64,000 nucleotides of DNA from NCBI GenBank assembly GCA_963739995.1, contig CAVUCH010000003.1, positions 1 to 64,000 of the forward strand, given 5' to 3'. This document shows, piece by piece, positions 1-8,268 of this stretch. A program made the position numbers and the translations under genes. The notes under the pieces were generated by a model. The model was not told the DNA's origin, did not search any database, and saw only the letters and a program-made list of their open reading frames with translations. Numbering within the stretch: the first letter of the stretch is position 1; each line of letters opens with the position of its first letter. Source of the DNA: CAVUCH01 sp963739995. Its GTDB lineage: Bacteria > Acidobacteriota > Vicinamibacteria > Vicinamibacterales > JAENWD01.

Positions 1-123
1 GCGGTTCGCGCAGTGCTCGCACCAGTCAGCTCTTTCGGCGAATGGCTGACGCCGCCCACGCGTGAAACGACAATCATGCTTTCGGCGGGTGATCGTCACG
101 GCGCAAATCATTTGTTCGGCGCA

Positions 124-867
124 TCACAGGTCGTCGGGCTCGAGACCCCAGGACCGCAGGATGACCTCCTCGTCGGCGGCGCTCGTGGCTTTCTTGAACC
201 GTGCGCCGGAGCGGCCCTTCACGCGCCCCTCGCATTCACTCCAGGTCGCATGGCGAATCGGCTTGCCGTCGACCACGCTCAGATACGAGTAGGCAGCGCC
301 ACCCGATCGGCTCGCACCTGATGCGGGTTTGCTGCGCGGAGGGACCGTAGTGTCGTCGGGGAGATCGAGAATCGGCACGGGATAGCCGGACAGCGCGCCG
401 GCGTACAGCGCTACGGGCTTCTGCACGGCGAACGAGTCGGCGATTTCGTCGACCCGCTCGTTTCCAGGAATGCCCACGTGCCCGCGGACGTAGTGCCACG
501 TGAGCGAGCGCGGGCCGCGGGCCGACGCGAGGGCGTCCAACTGCTCCCATAAGCCCCGATTCAGTACGTCTGTGCCGGCGGCCGTCTTCCAGCCGCGACG
601 CTTCCAGCCGTGCACCCAGCCGCCAATCCCCTGGATGACGTAGGTGGAGTCGGTATAGATCGACACGGGACCGCGCCTGCCCTGCAGCTCCGAGAGCGCC
701 TCGATGGCGCCGGTGAGCTCCATCTTGTTGTTCGTCGTCACGACGGCTCCGCCGCCGAGCTCCGTGACGTGTCCGTCTGGCGTGAAGATGATCACACCCC
801 AGCCGCCTGGACCCGGGTTGCCCTTGGACGCCCCGTCGGTGAACACGACAATCTGCGGCTCGCTCAT
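124..867 (-). CDS. rnhA: Ribonuclease HI with C-terminal viroplasmin-like extension
   Basis: Endonuclease that cuts the RNA strand of RNA-DNA hybrids in the cytoplasm. The first ~150 residues form a complete RNase H fold: the TDGASKGNPGPGGWG strand with the first catalytic Asp, the Glu of NNKMELTGAIEAL, the TDSTYV motif, and the HYVRGHVGIPGNERVDEIAD segment with the catalytic His and last Asp. About 95 further residues follow. Their end (TWSECEGRVKGRSGARFKKA) resembles the hybrid-binding/viroplasmin domain that usually sits at the N-terminus of eukaryotic RNase H1. The ATG at 867 has a purine-rich GGCAGGGG just upstream. The family call is secure; the role of the tail is inferred. Confidence 0.93.
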   Translation of the reverse strand: MSEPQIVVFTDGASKGNPGPGGWGVIIFTPDGHVTELGGGAVVTTNNKMELTGAIEALSELQGRRGPVSIYTDSTYVIQGIGGWVHGWKRRGWKTAAGTDVLNRGLWEQLDALASARGPRSLTWHYVRGHVGIPGNERVDEIADSFAVQKPVALYAGALSGYPVPILDLPDDTTVPPRSKPASGASRSGGAAYSYLSVVDGKPIRHATWSECEGRVKGRSGARFKKATSAADEEVILRSWGLEPDDL

Positions 868-943
868 ACCCCTGCCAATCCGCTACCCGGGTGCATCCGC
901 TCGATAGCGTAATGCGCATCAGACCCGCTGTGCCGGCGTCGCA

Positions 944-2257
944 TCAAGAGGAGCCCGTCCGGGCCTCTCCGATCCTGAACAGGTGCGTACGGCTCCGTAG
1001 ATAGATGTCGCCATCCACGATCACTGGCGAGGCAATGAAGGACTGCCCCGTCAGCGTATTGGTCGCCAGCACCTCGAAGGCATTGCCCATCCTGACGACC
1101 ACGACATCCTCCTCCTCGGTGGCCAGATACAGTTTGCCGTCCGCGCCGACGGGAGACGCCTTGACGTTATACGGCTGCGGCAGGCGGGCTTGTTGGTATA
1201 GCGGCTTGCCCGTCGCCGCGTCGAAGGCGCTCAGCTGCCCGCTGTCGGTCAGCACATACAGCCGGGACTCGTGCAGCACGGGCGAGGGCGTGTACGGAGC
1301 GCCGCGCGGCGTGGACCAGGCAATCGCGTCGGTCCCGGTCAGATTGCCCGTGCGCCCCAGCCGGATAGCCATGAGCATCTTCACGGTGTGGCCGCTCATC
1401 GCGAAGATCAGGTCCTCATGCTGCACCGGCTGCGGGATGGTGTTCTCGCCGAGACCGCCGGCCTCCCACAAGAGGGCGCCGGTCTCGAAGTCGTAGCTGC
1501 GGACAGTCAACCCGTTGACGATGATCTGGCGGCGGCCGTTGTGCCGGGCGACGTAAGGCGCGGCCCAGTTGTACGGCTCGGTCCGCTTCGTCCGCCAGAT
1601 CTCCCGGCCCGTGGACGGATCCAGCATCACGAGGAATCCCGTGTCGAGATGATCGAAGTGCAGCAGCAGCCGGCCATCATGGAGCGTCAGCGGCGTACCT
1701 TCGCCGAACGCCATGTCCATCCGCATCTGGACCCCGAAGTCCTTTTGCCAGAGCGGCGTGCCGTTGACGTCATAGGCGTACAGGCCGCGGGACCCGAAGA
1801 ACGCGAACACGCGCCTCCCGTCGGTCACCGGCGAGTTGGACGCGAAGCTGCCGTACACGCGGTGATAGCCTTCGTGCGGCGTCGCGACGGTGGCCGTCCG
1901 CTGCCACGCAACCTTCCCGGTTTGCCGATCGACGGCAAGCACCTCGAACCGATGCTCGAGGCCGGCGTCGGCACCACCACCGGCACGTCCGGCGGCTTGC
2001 GGCGGCGTTCCCTTGCCGGTCGGCACGGCGGTGGTCAGGAACAGGCGGTCACCCGCAATCACCGGGGTCGAGTGGCCGCGGCCGGGGATCTCGACTTTCC
2101 ACCGGATGTTCGTGTTGTCATCCCACCGCAGGGGCGCTCCCCCGCTTGCCATACCGGTGTTGTAGGGCCCGCGCCACTGTGGCCACTCGGCCGTCGTCGC
2201 GGTCGCTGCAGCGAGTCCGACAGTGGACAACATCGAACACAGGATGAGCAGTTGCAT
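944..2257 (-). CDS. Secreted PQQ-like beta-propeller protein
   Basis: A 437-residue exported protein with an N-terminal signal peptide (LLILCSMLSTVGLAAATA) followed by EWPQWRGPYNTG, the typical opening of PQQ-like/BamB-like propellers found widely in Acidobacteriota and Planctomycetes. Repeated blades carry motifs such as VDRQTGKVAWQR, LDPSTGREIWRT, FDAATGKPLYQ. There is no heme motif or clear PQQ-dehydrogenase catalytic region, so an enzymatic role is not shown. An upstream in-frame ATG at 2323 is less likely: the ATG at 2257 is preceded by GGAGGG at good spacing and leads directly into the signal peptide. Confidence 0.85.
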   Translation of the reverse strand: MQLLILCSMLSTVGLAAATATTAEWPQWRGPYNTGMASGGAPLRWDDNTNIRWKVEIPGRGHSTPVIAGDRLFLTTAVPTGKGTPPQAAGRAGGGADAGLEHRFEVLAVDRQTGKVAWQRTATVATPHEGYHRVYGSFASNSPVTDGRRVFAFFGSRGLYAYDVNGTPLWQKDFGVQMRMDMAFGEGTPLTLHDGRLLLHFDHLDTGFLVMLDPSTGREIWRTKRTEPYNWAAPYVARHNGRRQIIVNGLTVRSYDFETGALLWEAGGLGENTIPQPVQHEDLIFAMSGHTVKMLMAIRLGRTGNLTGTDAIAWSTPRGAPYTPSPVLHESRLYVLTDSGQLSAFDAATGKPLYQQARLPQPYNVKASPVGADGKLYLATEEEDVVVVRMGNAFEVLATNTLTGQSFIASPVIVDGDIYLRSRTHLFRIGEARTGSS

Positions 2258-2398
2258 CAGCGGAATCCCTCCGAAGCGAGCACACGTCCGCCTGCGCCCC
2301 AGTGCGCTTGTGTGGAGGATCATCCGGACCTGCCGCGCATTGGCGGCTTCCGCATGGCATTCACATGAAGCTGATCGTGGTCGCGCGCACCGCGTGAC

Positions 2399-2439
2399 GG
2401 GAGGCCACTCACCATGACGTTCTGGCTGAGTGGCCTCCC
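2399..2439 (-). terminator. Hairpin downstream of the small secreted protein gene
   Basis: A 13-bp perfect inverted repeat (GGGAGGCCACTCA at 2399-2411 and its complement at 2427-2439) with a 15-nt loop lies a few bases past the stop codon at 2452. No T run follows, so it is either a non-canonical terminator or an mRNA 3'-end stabiliser. Confidence 0.6.
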
Positions 2440-2451
2440 AGCAGCGCGCCC

Positions 2452-2943
2452 TTACTGTTTGGTGTAGACGGAAACGTTGTTGATCGCCTGCCCCTTTGGA
2501 TCTGTTCCCGTGGTGGTCACGGTCAACGTCGTGCCGTCCTTCGACACCGCAGTCTTGGTCGTGGCTACCACCTTGCCATCCTTCTTGTAGACGACGGTGC
2601 GTTCTGTGGGGCTTGTTTGTGTGACGTTGGCCGCGTCATAGCTGGGATGGCCGGTGACCGGGACATCCTTACCGTCGCCTGCGCTCGTGTAGCCCCACTT
2701 CATCGGAGCACCATCGGCCATGACGGCATCCACCGCCACCTTGATCCCTTTGCCCGCGGCATCGACGACGACCACCGCGGTCTTGGGTGGCGGTCCTGGC
2801 TTGTAACTGGACTTGCCTGCGTCCAGCTTCCACGTGCCCGTCTGCGGATCGGCCGTCTGCGCCGCGGTGGCGACGCCGAGCGCCATCGCACAGAGGACCG
2901 CGAGTGCCGTGCCTGTCAGCTGCCGTCTCAATTTTCCGCGCAT
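2452..2943 (-). CDS. Small secreted protein of unknown function
   Basis: A 163-residue protein with a clear signal peptide (RRQLTGTALAVLCAMALGVA, cleavage near TAAQTADP). The mature part starts DPQTGTWKLDAGKSSY and is rich in beta-strand-forming Thr/Val/Lys stretches (VVYKKDGKVVATTKT, DGTTLTVTTTGTD). This pattern is common in small secreted proteins of Acidobacteriota that look like lipocalin-type beta structures, but no function is known to me. The ATG at 2943 is chosen over an in-frame upstream start (3084) because AGGAGGT lies 3-4 nt before it and the signal peptide begins there. Confidence 0.75.
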   Translation of the reverse strand: MRGKLRRQLTGTALAVLCAMALGVATAAQTADPQTGTWKLDAGKSSYKPGPPPKTAVVVVDAAGKGIKVAVDAVMADGAPMKWGYTSAGDGKDVPVTGHPSYDAANVTQTSPTERTVVYKKDGKVVATTKTAVSKDGTTLTVTTTGTDPKGQAINNVSVYTKQ

Positions 2944-3173
2944 GTGACCTCCTGACGTGTTGAATACCACGGAAAGCGGTCGAACCATACGCGAGTGGCT
3001 CCGGAGTTGTCCACTGTGTCCAAGCGGCGCTTGACCTCCGGTCGCTGACTCGCGCGGCCGGCTCCGTCTTCGGAGCAACACCACCTTCGCCGCGTTGTTC
3101 CCGATATACGATCCGGACGTGCTTCGGATCCATCCATGGGCGACGCGGCGTGACCGCGTGTCAGCGCTCGCGC

Positions 3174-4154
3174 CTACCGGCCGGGCGACTCCACGCTCAC
3201 CCCAATCTGCCGCCCCAGGTCGAAGAGGTACTGCCGCCCCTTGTCGTACTCCTGCGCGTTCGGCATGTGCTCCAGCATCAGCGGCGGCTGTTGCGGCAGG
3301 GCGGCCAGCCTGCGGAGATACGTGGGGTAGTCAAGCGACCCGGCGCCCGGCCGCACCTCGCGGAAGTGGACGTTCATTTCGACGTCCCACGTGAGGTCCT
3401 TCGCGTGACAGCTGACGATCCACTCTCCCAGCGTGTCGAAGCACTCGTTGAGCAGGTCGGTGTTCCGGTAGAAGCGCGTGGGCTGATTGACGAGATTGCA
3501 GGGATCCAGGTGGACGGCGAACGCCGGACGATCGACTGCTTTCAGGAGCCGGACGAAGCTGGCGGGACTGTCAGGGATGGACCAGCCCATCATCTCATAG
3601 CAGAACTTCGCCCGCGCCGGCTTGACGGCGTCAATGATGGTGCGGGCGTTCTCGACCGCCGCGTCGAAGAAGCGGTCGGAAAGATTGTCGGGGTGCGGAC
3701 CATACCAGACGTCGGGATTGAACGACCCGGCGATGTCCACGCAGCAGAGCGCGCCCACCGCATCGGCCAGGGCGAGGCCCTCGGTCACGGTCTCGAGATT
3801 CGCGCGCCGCTTCGCCGCGTCAGCATCCAGCAGGTTGACCCAGCGGCCGACCTCCGCGATCGCCACGTCCTGTTTGCGGAAGGCATCCTCGATGGCACGC
3901 ACCATCACCGCGTCCTTCACATCTGCCTTGGGGCAGTACGCGGCGCGGTAGCCGAGGCGCCGATGCGCGCGGGCCAGCTCGATGGGGTCGGTGGTGTCGG
4001 TGAAGATGGGACCACCCAGGCGCACTACGGGGGAGGCCTGTGCGGTCGCGCGTGAATCAGGGCGGGAGCGCGCAGTGTTCCCGACGCCTGGCAGCATCGC
4101 GCCTCCTGTTACGGCACCAACGGATTGGGTCAGGAACTCTCGACGGTTCATCAT
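3174..4154 (-). CDS. Tat-exported sugar phosphate isomerase/epimerase-like TIM barrel protein
   Basis: A 326-residue protein of the xylose-isomerase-like TIM barrel superfamily. It opens MMNRREFLTQS followed by a hydrophobic stretch, a twin-arginine signal, so it is probably periplasmic. Residues such as the Glu of CYEMMGWS, the His/Asp of FAVHLDPCNL, the His of SCHAKDL and the Glu of LMLEHMPN fit the metal and substrate positions of the barrel. The substrate cannot be read from the sequence. Two ATG codons occur in tandem (4154 and 4151) after GAGAGG. It is divergent from the kinase gene, with a copy of the GGCTCC repeat between them. Confidence 0.8.
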   Translation of the reverse strand: MMNRREFLTQSVGAVTGGAMLPGVGNTARSRPDSRATAQASPVVRLGGPIFTDTTDPIELARAHRRLGYRAAYCPKADVKDAVMVRAIEDAFRKQDVAIAEVGRWVNLLDADAAKRRANLETVTEGLALADAVGALCCVDIAGSFNPDVWYGPHPDNLSDRFFDAAVENARTIIDAVKPARAKFCYEMMGWSIPDSPASFVRLLKAVDRPAFAVHLDPCNLVNQPTRFYRNTDLLNECFDTLGEWIVSCHAKDLTWDVEMNVHFREVRPGAGSLDYPTYLRRLAALPQQPPLMLEHMPNAQEYDKGRQYLFDLGRQIGVSVESPGR

Positions 4155-4159
4155 CCTCT

Positions 4160-4223
4160 CGGCTCCGGGCTCAGGGCTACAGGCTCAGGCTCCAGACTCC
4201 AGGTTTTGTCTGGCGCCGGAGCC
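4160..4223. repeat. GGCTCC repeat, half element
   Basis: Tandem near-copies of GGCTCCAGGCTC followed by the core TTTTGTCTGGCGCCGG. Only one arm of the inverted element is evident. It fills most of the divergent spacer between the isomerase-like gene and the kinase gene. Confidence 0.75.
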
Positions 4224-4292
4224 GAAACGCCCGGTACTGCGACGCGGAAGCCCGGGTCCCCCCGAACTCGTGTCATACTGCGGCGCAAACTG

Positions 4293-6857
4293 ATGAGCCT
4301 GACGCAACGAACCAGGATCGGCCCGTACGAAATCGTCGCACCGATTGGCGCCGGAGGCATGGGCGAAGTGTATCGCGCGACCGACGCGCGCCTCGGCCGC
4401 GACGTCGCCATCAAGGTGCTGCCCGCGTCGTTGGCGACCGACGAGGACCGCCTGTGCCGCTTTGAGCAGGAGGCGCGGGCAATCGGCGCGCTCAATCACC
4501 CCAACGTCCTCGCGGTGTACGACATCGGCAGCCACGAGGGCGCGCCTTACGTGGTGTCGGAACTGCTAGACGGCGACACGCTCCGTAGCCGCATCGGCAC
4601 ATCGCCACTGCCACATCGCAAAGCGATCGACTACGCCTCCCAGATAGCCAACGGCCTGGCCGCGGCCCATGACAAAGGCATCGTCCACCGGGACCTCAAG
4701 CCCGACAACATATTCGTGACGCGCGACGGGCGGGTCAAGATCCTGGACTTCGGTCTCGCGAAACTGACCCAAACAGGCCGCACGATCGAGGCCGAAACGG
4801 CGCTGCTCGCCCATGCCCCTCCTCTGACGAGCGCGGGCACAGTGCTCGGAACGGTCGGCTACATGTCACCCGAGCAGGTCCGCGGACAACCCGTCGATCA
4901 CCGCTCCGACATCTTCTCGTTCGGCGTCGTGCTGTATGAGATGCTCACGGGCCGCCGCGCCTTCCACGGCGACTCGGCAGTCGAAACAATGAACGCGATC
5001 CTGAAGGAGGATCCCGCGCCAGCAGGCGACGGCGGCCGGCCGGTGCCGCCAGCCCTCGACCGAATCGTCCTGCACTGCCTCGAGAAAAATCCCGAGGAGC
5101 GCTTCCAGTCGGCACGTGACGTGGCGTTCGACATCGAATCGCTGTCGGGGCTCTCCAGTCAGGTCGTCGTGGACTCGCCCTTGCCCCGCCGCAGGCGCTG
5201 GCTGCGACTGGTGGCAATCGCGACCCTCGCCGCGGCCGGCTGTGCGGCGTTGTTTGTCGCAGGCCGATCGACAGCCCGTGCAACGGCTCCGACGTTCGAG
5301 CCGCTCACGTTCAGACGCGGGTCCATCACGTTCGCGCGGTTCGCCCCAGACGGGCGCACGATCCTCTATGCCGCCAACTTCGAAGGCGGCCCCCTCGAGA
5401 TCTACTCGACGCAGCCGGGCAGCCCTGAGTCGCGGTCGCTCGGCTTGAAGGCCGACCTCCAGGCAGTGTCGCGCCACGGCGAGATGGCTATTCTGCTGGA
5501 GCGGCCAGGCAGGGACCCGGTGCTGGCCCGCCTGCCGATCGGCGGTGGCGCCCCGCGCGAGGTTCTGGAGAACGTGCGATCAGCCGACTGGGCGCCAGAC
5601 GGAGATTCGCTGGCGGTCGTGCGGACGGGGGGAGGACGCGACACCCTCGAGTTCCCGATCGGCCGGGTGCTCTATAGGGCACACGGCTGGCTGAGCGACG
5701 TGAGCGTGTCGCCCGATGGCAACCACGTGGCCTTCTTCGAGCACCCGGTGGCAATCGACAACCGCGGTGATCTCGCAGTGGTCGACCTGATCGGGAAGAA
5801 GACGACGCTGTCCAGTGGCTGGGAGGACCTCTTCGGCGCTCACTGGACGCCAGGAGGCGACGAGGTCTGGTTCAGCGCATCGGGCGGCGGCGGCAAGACC
5901 GCCGGAACCGACCACGCCTTGTTTGCTGCGACGCTGGCGGGCCGCGTGCGCACGGTGACCAGCGCTCCGGGCAGCCTGGACTTGCAGGACATTGCCCCGG
6001 ATGGCCGGGTGCTTCTGGCACACGGCAGCAGGCGGCCGTCCATCATGGCGCTCGCGCCGGACGCGACCGAGGAGAGCGAGCTGACCTGGATGGATTTCTC
6101 GTGGGTGGCGGACATCTCTGCCGACGGCCGCAAGGTCCTGTTCGGCGAGCAGGGCGTGGCCGGCGGCCCGGGCTACGCCGTCTATCTGCGGGGCATGGAC
6201 CGGTCGCCGGCGGTGCGCCTCGGCAAGGGCATGGCGCAGTCGCTCTCGGCAGACGGCCGATGGGCGCTCGCCATCGACCTCGTCGACAACAAAGTCCTGG
6301 TGCTGCCAACCGGCGCCGGCGAGCCTCGAGCCCTGCCACGGCACAACATCAAGGCCTTTTCGTGGGCAGGCTGGTTTCCCGACGGCAAGCGCATCCTCAT
6401 CGCCGGATTCGAGGAAGGCAAAGGGGGGCGCATGTACGTCCAGGACCTCTCCGGCGGCCCACCACGGCCGGTCACACCCGAAGGCGTCGCCGTGCGCGCG
6501 AACACGCTCACGCCGGACGGTAAATGGATGGCGGCCAGAATCGAGGGACGCCTCATGCGGGTGCCGGTGGACGGGGGCGAGCCGCAGCCGATAACGGGCG
6601 CCGATCCGGGGGACAGGCCGCTGCGATGGCGGAGTGACGGGCGCGTGCTGTTCGTGCGGCAGGGCCGGCTCCCGACGCGCATCTTCGCACTCGACGTGAC
6701 GTCGGGCGGGCGGACGCTCGTGCGCGAGATTGCCCCGCGCGATCCGGTCGGTGTCGAGTCGCTGGGCGACATCCAGATAACACCGGACGGGAAGTCGTAC
6801 GCGTACGTCTACATCCGATCCCTGTACGGGCTCTACCAGGTCGCCGGCCTCGAGTAG
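4293..6857 (+). CDS. Membrane Ser/Thr protein kinase with C-terminal TolB/WD40-type propeller
   Basis: An 854-residue PknB-type kinase. The N-terminal domain (about residues 10-275) shows the glycine loop IGAGGMGEVY, the lysine in VAIKVL, HRDLKPDN, DFGLAK and GTVGYMSPEQ, so it should be active. A transmembrane helix lies near residues 303-325 (LVAIATLAAAGCAALFVAG), placing the kinase inside and the propeller outside the cytoplasmic membrane. The rest consists of repeated blades (FAPDGRTILY, SPDGNHVAFF, TPDGKWMAAR) of the TolB/WD40 kind. The ATG at 4293 is chosen because an in-frame start at 4125 would translate the upstream repeat; CATACT 13 nt before it may be the -10 box. Confidence 0.93.
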   Translation: MSLTQRTRIGPYEIVAPIGAGGMGEVYRATDARLGRDVAIKVLPASLATDEDRLCRFEQEARAIGALNHPNVLAVYDIGSHEGAPYVVSELLDGDTLRSRIGTSPLPHRKAIDYASQIANGLAAAHDKGIVHRDLKPDNIFVTRDGRVKILDFGLAKLTQTGRTIEAETALLAHAPPLTSAGTVLGTVGYMSPEQVRGQPVDHRSDIFSFGVVLYEMLTGRRAFHGDSAVETMNAILKEDPAPAGDGGRPVPPALDRIVLHCLEKNPEERFQSARDVAFDIESLSGLSSQVVVDSPLPRRRRWLRLVAIATLAAAGCAALFVAGRSTARATAPTFEPLTFRRGSITFARFAPDGRTILYAANFEGGPLEIYSTQPGSPESRSLGLKADLQAVSRHGEMAILLERPGRDPVLARLPIGGGAPREVLENVRSADWAPDGDSLAVVRTGGGRDTLEFPIGRVLYRAHGWLSDVSVSPDGNHVAFFEHPVAIDNRGDLAVVDLIGKKTTLSSGWEDLFGAHWTPGGDEVWFSASGGGGKTAGTDHALFAATLAGRVRTVTSAPGSLDLQDIAPDGRVLLAHGSRRPSIMALAPDATEESELTWMDFSWVADISADGRKVLFGEQGVAGGPGYAVYLRGMDRSPAVRLGKGMAQSLSADGRWALAIDLVDNKVLVLPTGAGEPRALPRHNIKAFSWAGWFPDGKRILIAGFEEGKGGRMYVQDLSGGPPRPVTPEGVAVRANTLTPDGKWMAARIEGRLMRVPVDGGEPQPITGADPGDRPLRWRSDGRVLFVRQGRLPTRIFALDVTSGGRTLVREIAPRDPVGVESLGDIQITPDGKSYAYVYIRSLYGLYQVAGLE

Positions 6858-6869
6858 CGGGACGCATCG

Positions 6870-7023
6870 AGACTCCAGGCTCCAGGCCAGGCTCCAGGCT
6901 CCAGGCTCCAAGCTCCAGCTTTGTCTGGCGCCGGGCTCCCGGCGCCGGGCTTCCGGCTTCGGCGGCGCGATCCAGCGGCGACAAGCCCCGGAGTCCGGAG
7001 CCTGGAGCCCGGAGCCCGAAGCC
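6870..7023. repeat. GGCTCC inverted repeat, full element
   Basis: Left arm of repeated ggctccaggctcc units ending in GCTTTGTCTGGCGCC, and right arm starting GACAAGCCCCGGAG with ggagcctggagcc units. The two arms can pair into one long hairpin. It sits between two convergent genes and may act as a transcription end. Confidence 0.85.
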
Positions 7024-7025
7024 CG

Positions 7026-8228
7026 CTAACGCGCCAGGCGTTGCAGGGCGAAGAACGGGTCGGGTATTGCGTCCTCCCGTACCTGCTGCGCGAGCAGCTC
7101 GCCGAGCGCGGGGCCCATCTTGAACCCGTGGCCGCTGCCGCCGCCGGCGATCCAGACGTCGGACATGGCTGGATGCCGGTCGATGATGAAGTGCCCGTCA
7201 GGACTGTTCTGGTACTGGCACACCTCCGCGCCGAGCACGGGCGCGCGGGCCAGCAACGGGAAGCGGCGACGGACGAAGGCGCGCACGAAGCGCTCGCCCT
7301 CGCCGGACGGCATGCGCTCGCCATCCGTCGGGTCGAACGCTGCCCCGTGCGCATCGTCTGCCACCTTGAACCCGCGGTGCAGATTGCCCGGGATGCCGTA
7401 CACGAACGTGTCCCCGGCCTCGACCCAGACGGGCAGCCGCGCCTCCAGGAACCGGTCGTCTCCTGCCGGCGTGCCGAAGTAGAAGACTTCCTGGCGTGTT
7501 GGCTGCACACGCGCGCCAATCACGTCCGGGAACAGTTGTCCCAGCCACGGACCGCACGCGAACACATATCGATCCGCCTCCAGCGTGGTGCCGTCGCTCA
7601 GGCGTACGCGTGGGCGCCGGCCCTCGGCGCTCACCGACACCACCGCAACCTGGCGGTACGTCCCACCAATCCTGACGAGCTCGCCGACAACCGCCTCGCA
7701 GGCCTGGCGCGCCAGGAGATAGCCGCCCTCCTGTTCCAGGTACACCTTCGTGATGCCTTCGAAGCTGACCTGCGGCCATCGCCTCCCGGCGGCGGTTGGC
7801 TCGATCTCCTCGCACGGGAGGGCGAGATCGCGGAGCGCCGGCAGCGACTGCCGCACGTAGCTGTCATCCGCACCGATCATCCACAGCACGCCCGTCGGCC
7901 GGTAGAACCGCTCGCTTCTCCCGCTGTCCCACTCGCGCCACAGCGTCAGGGCCCGGGCTGCCATCTGCACGTACCGTGGCGTGGGTCCGTAGATCGTTCT
8001 GATGACCCGCGTCTCGCCGCCGGAGCTCGCGCGGGCGTTGCCGGGCCCCCACGCGTCGATCAGCGCAACCTCGACGCCGGCGCGTCGCAGGTGGAGGGCC
8101 GTCCAACCTCCGAACGCTCCGGCGCCCACGACAGCGACGCGGAGCGTCAACCGTTTGCGCGCTGCAGCACGGGCCACGGCTGCGGGCAGAATGGCCGAGG
8201 CCGTGAGGAAGTCTCGACGCGTCGGCAT
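7026..8228 (-). CDS. Tat-exported FAD-dependent oxidoreductase (DAO / sarcosine oxidase-like)
   Basis: A 400-residue flavoprotein of the D-amino-acid oxidase (DAO) superfamily, nearest in layout to N-methyl-tryptophan/sarcosine oxidases. The N-terminus MPTRRDFLTAS is a twin-arginine signal. It is followed by the Rossmann motif VVGAGAFGGWTALHLRRAG, the acidic residue at the end of strand two (ALIDAWGPGNARASSGG), and a C-terminal FAD-contacting WIAGGGSGHGFKMGPALG. These proteins oxidise secondary amines or amino acids; the substrate here is unknown. It ends against the GGCTCC repeat. No clear Shine-Dalgarno site precedes the ATG at 8228. Confidence 0.85.
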   Translation of the reverse strand: MPTRRDFLTASAILPAAVARAAARKRLTLRVAVVGAGAFGGWTALHLRRAGVEVALIDAWGPGNARASSGGETRVIRTIYGPTPRYVQMAARALTLWREWDSGRSERFYRPTGVLWMIGADDSYVRQSLPALRDLALPCEEIEPTAAGRRWPQVSFEGITKVYLEQEGGYLLARQACEAVVGELVRIGGTYRQVAVVSVSAEGRRPRVRLSDGTTLEADRYVFACGPWLGQLFPDVIGARVQPTRQEVFYFGTPAGDDRFLEARLPVWVEAGDTFVYGIPGNLHRGFKVADDAHGAAFDPTDGERMPSGEGERFVRAFVRRRFPLLARAPVLGAEVCQYQNSPDGHFIIDRHPAMSDVWIAGGGSGHGFKMGPALGELLAQQVREDAIPDPFFALQRLAR

Positions 8229-8268
8229 GCTCGAGTGACGGTGATTCGACGTCAGTGTCCAGGGGCGA

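Noticed and set aside
6870..7023. CRISPR array
   Set aside because: Units are contiguous 6-13 nt repeats with inverted symmetry, with no unique spacers and no cas genes.
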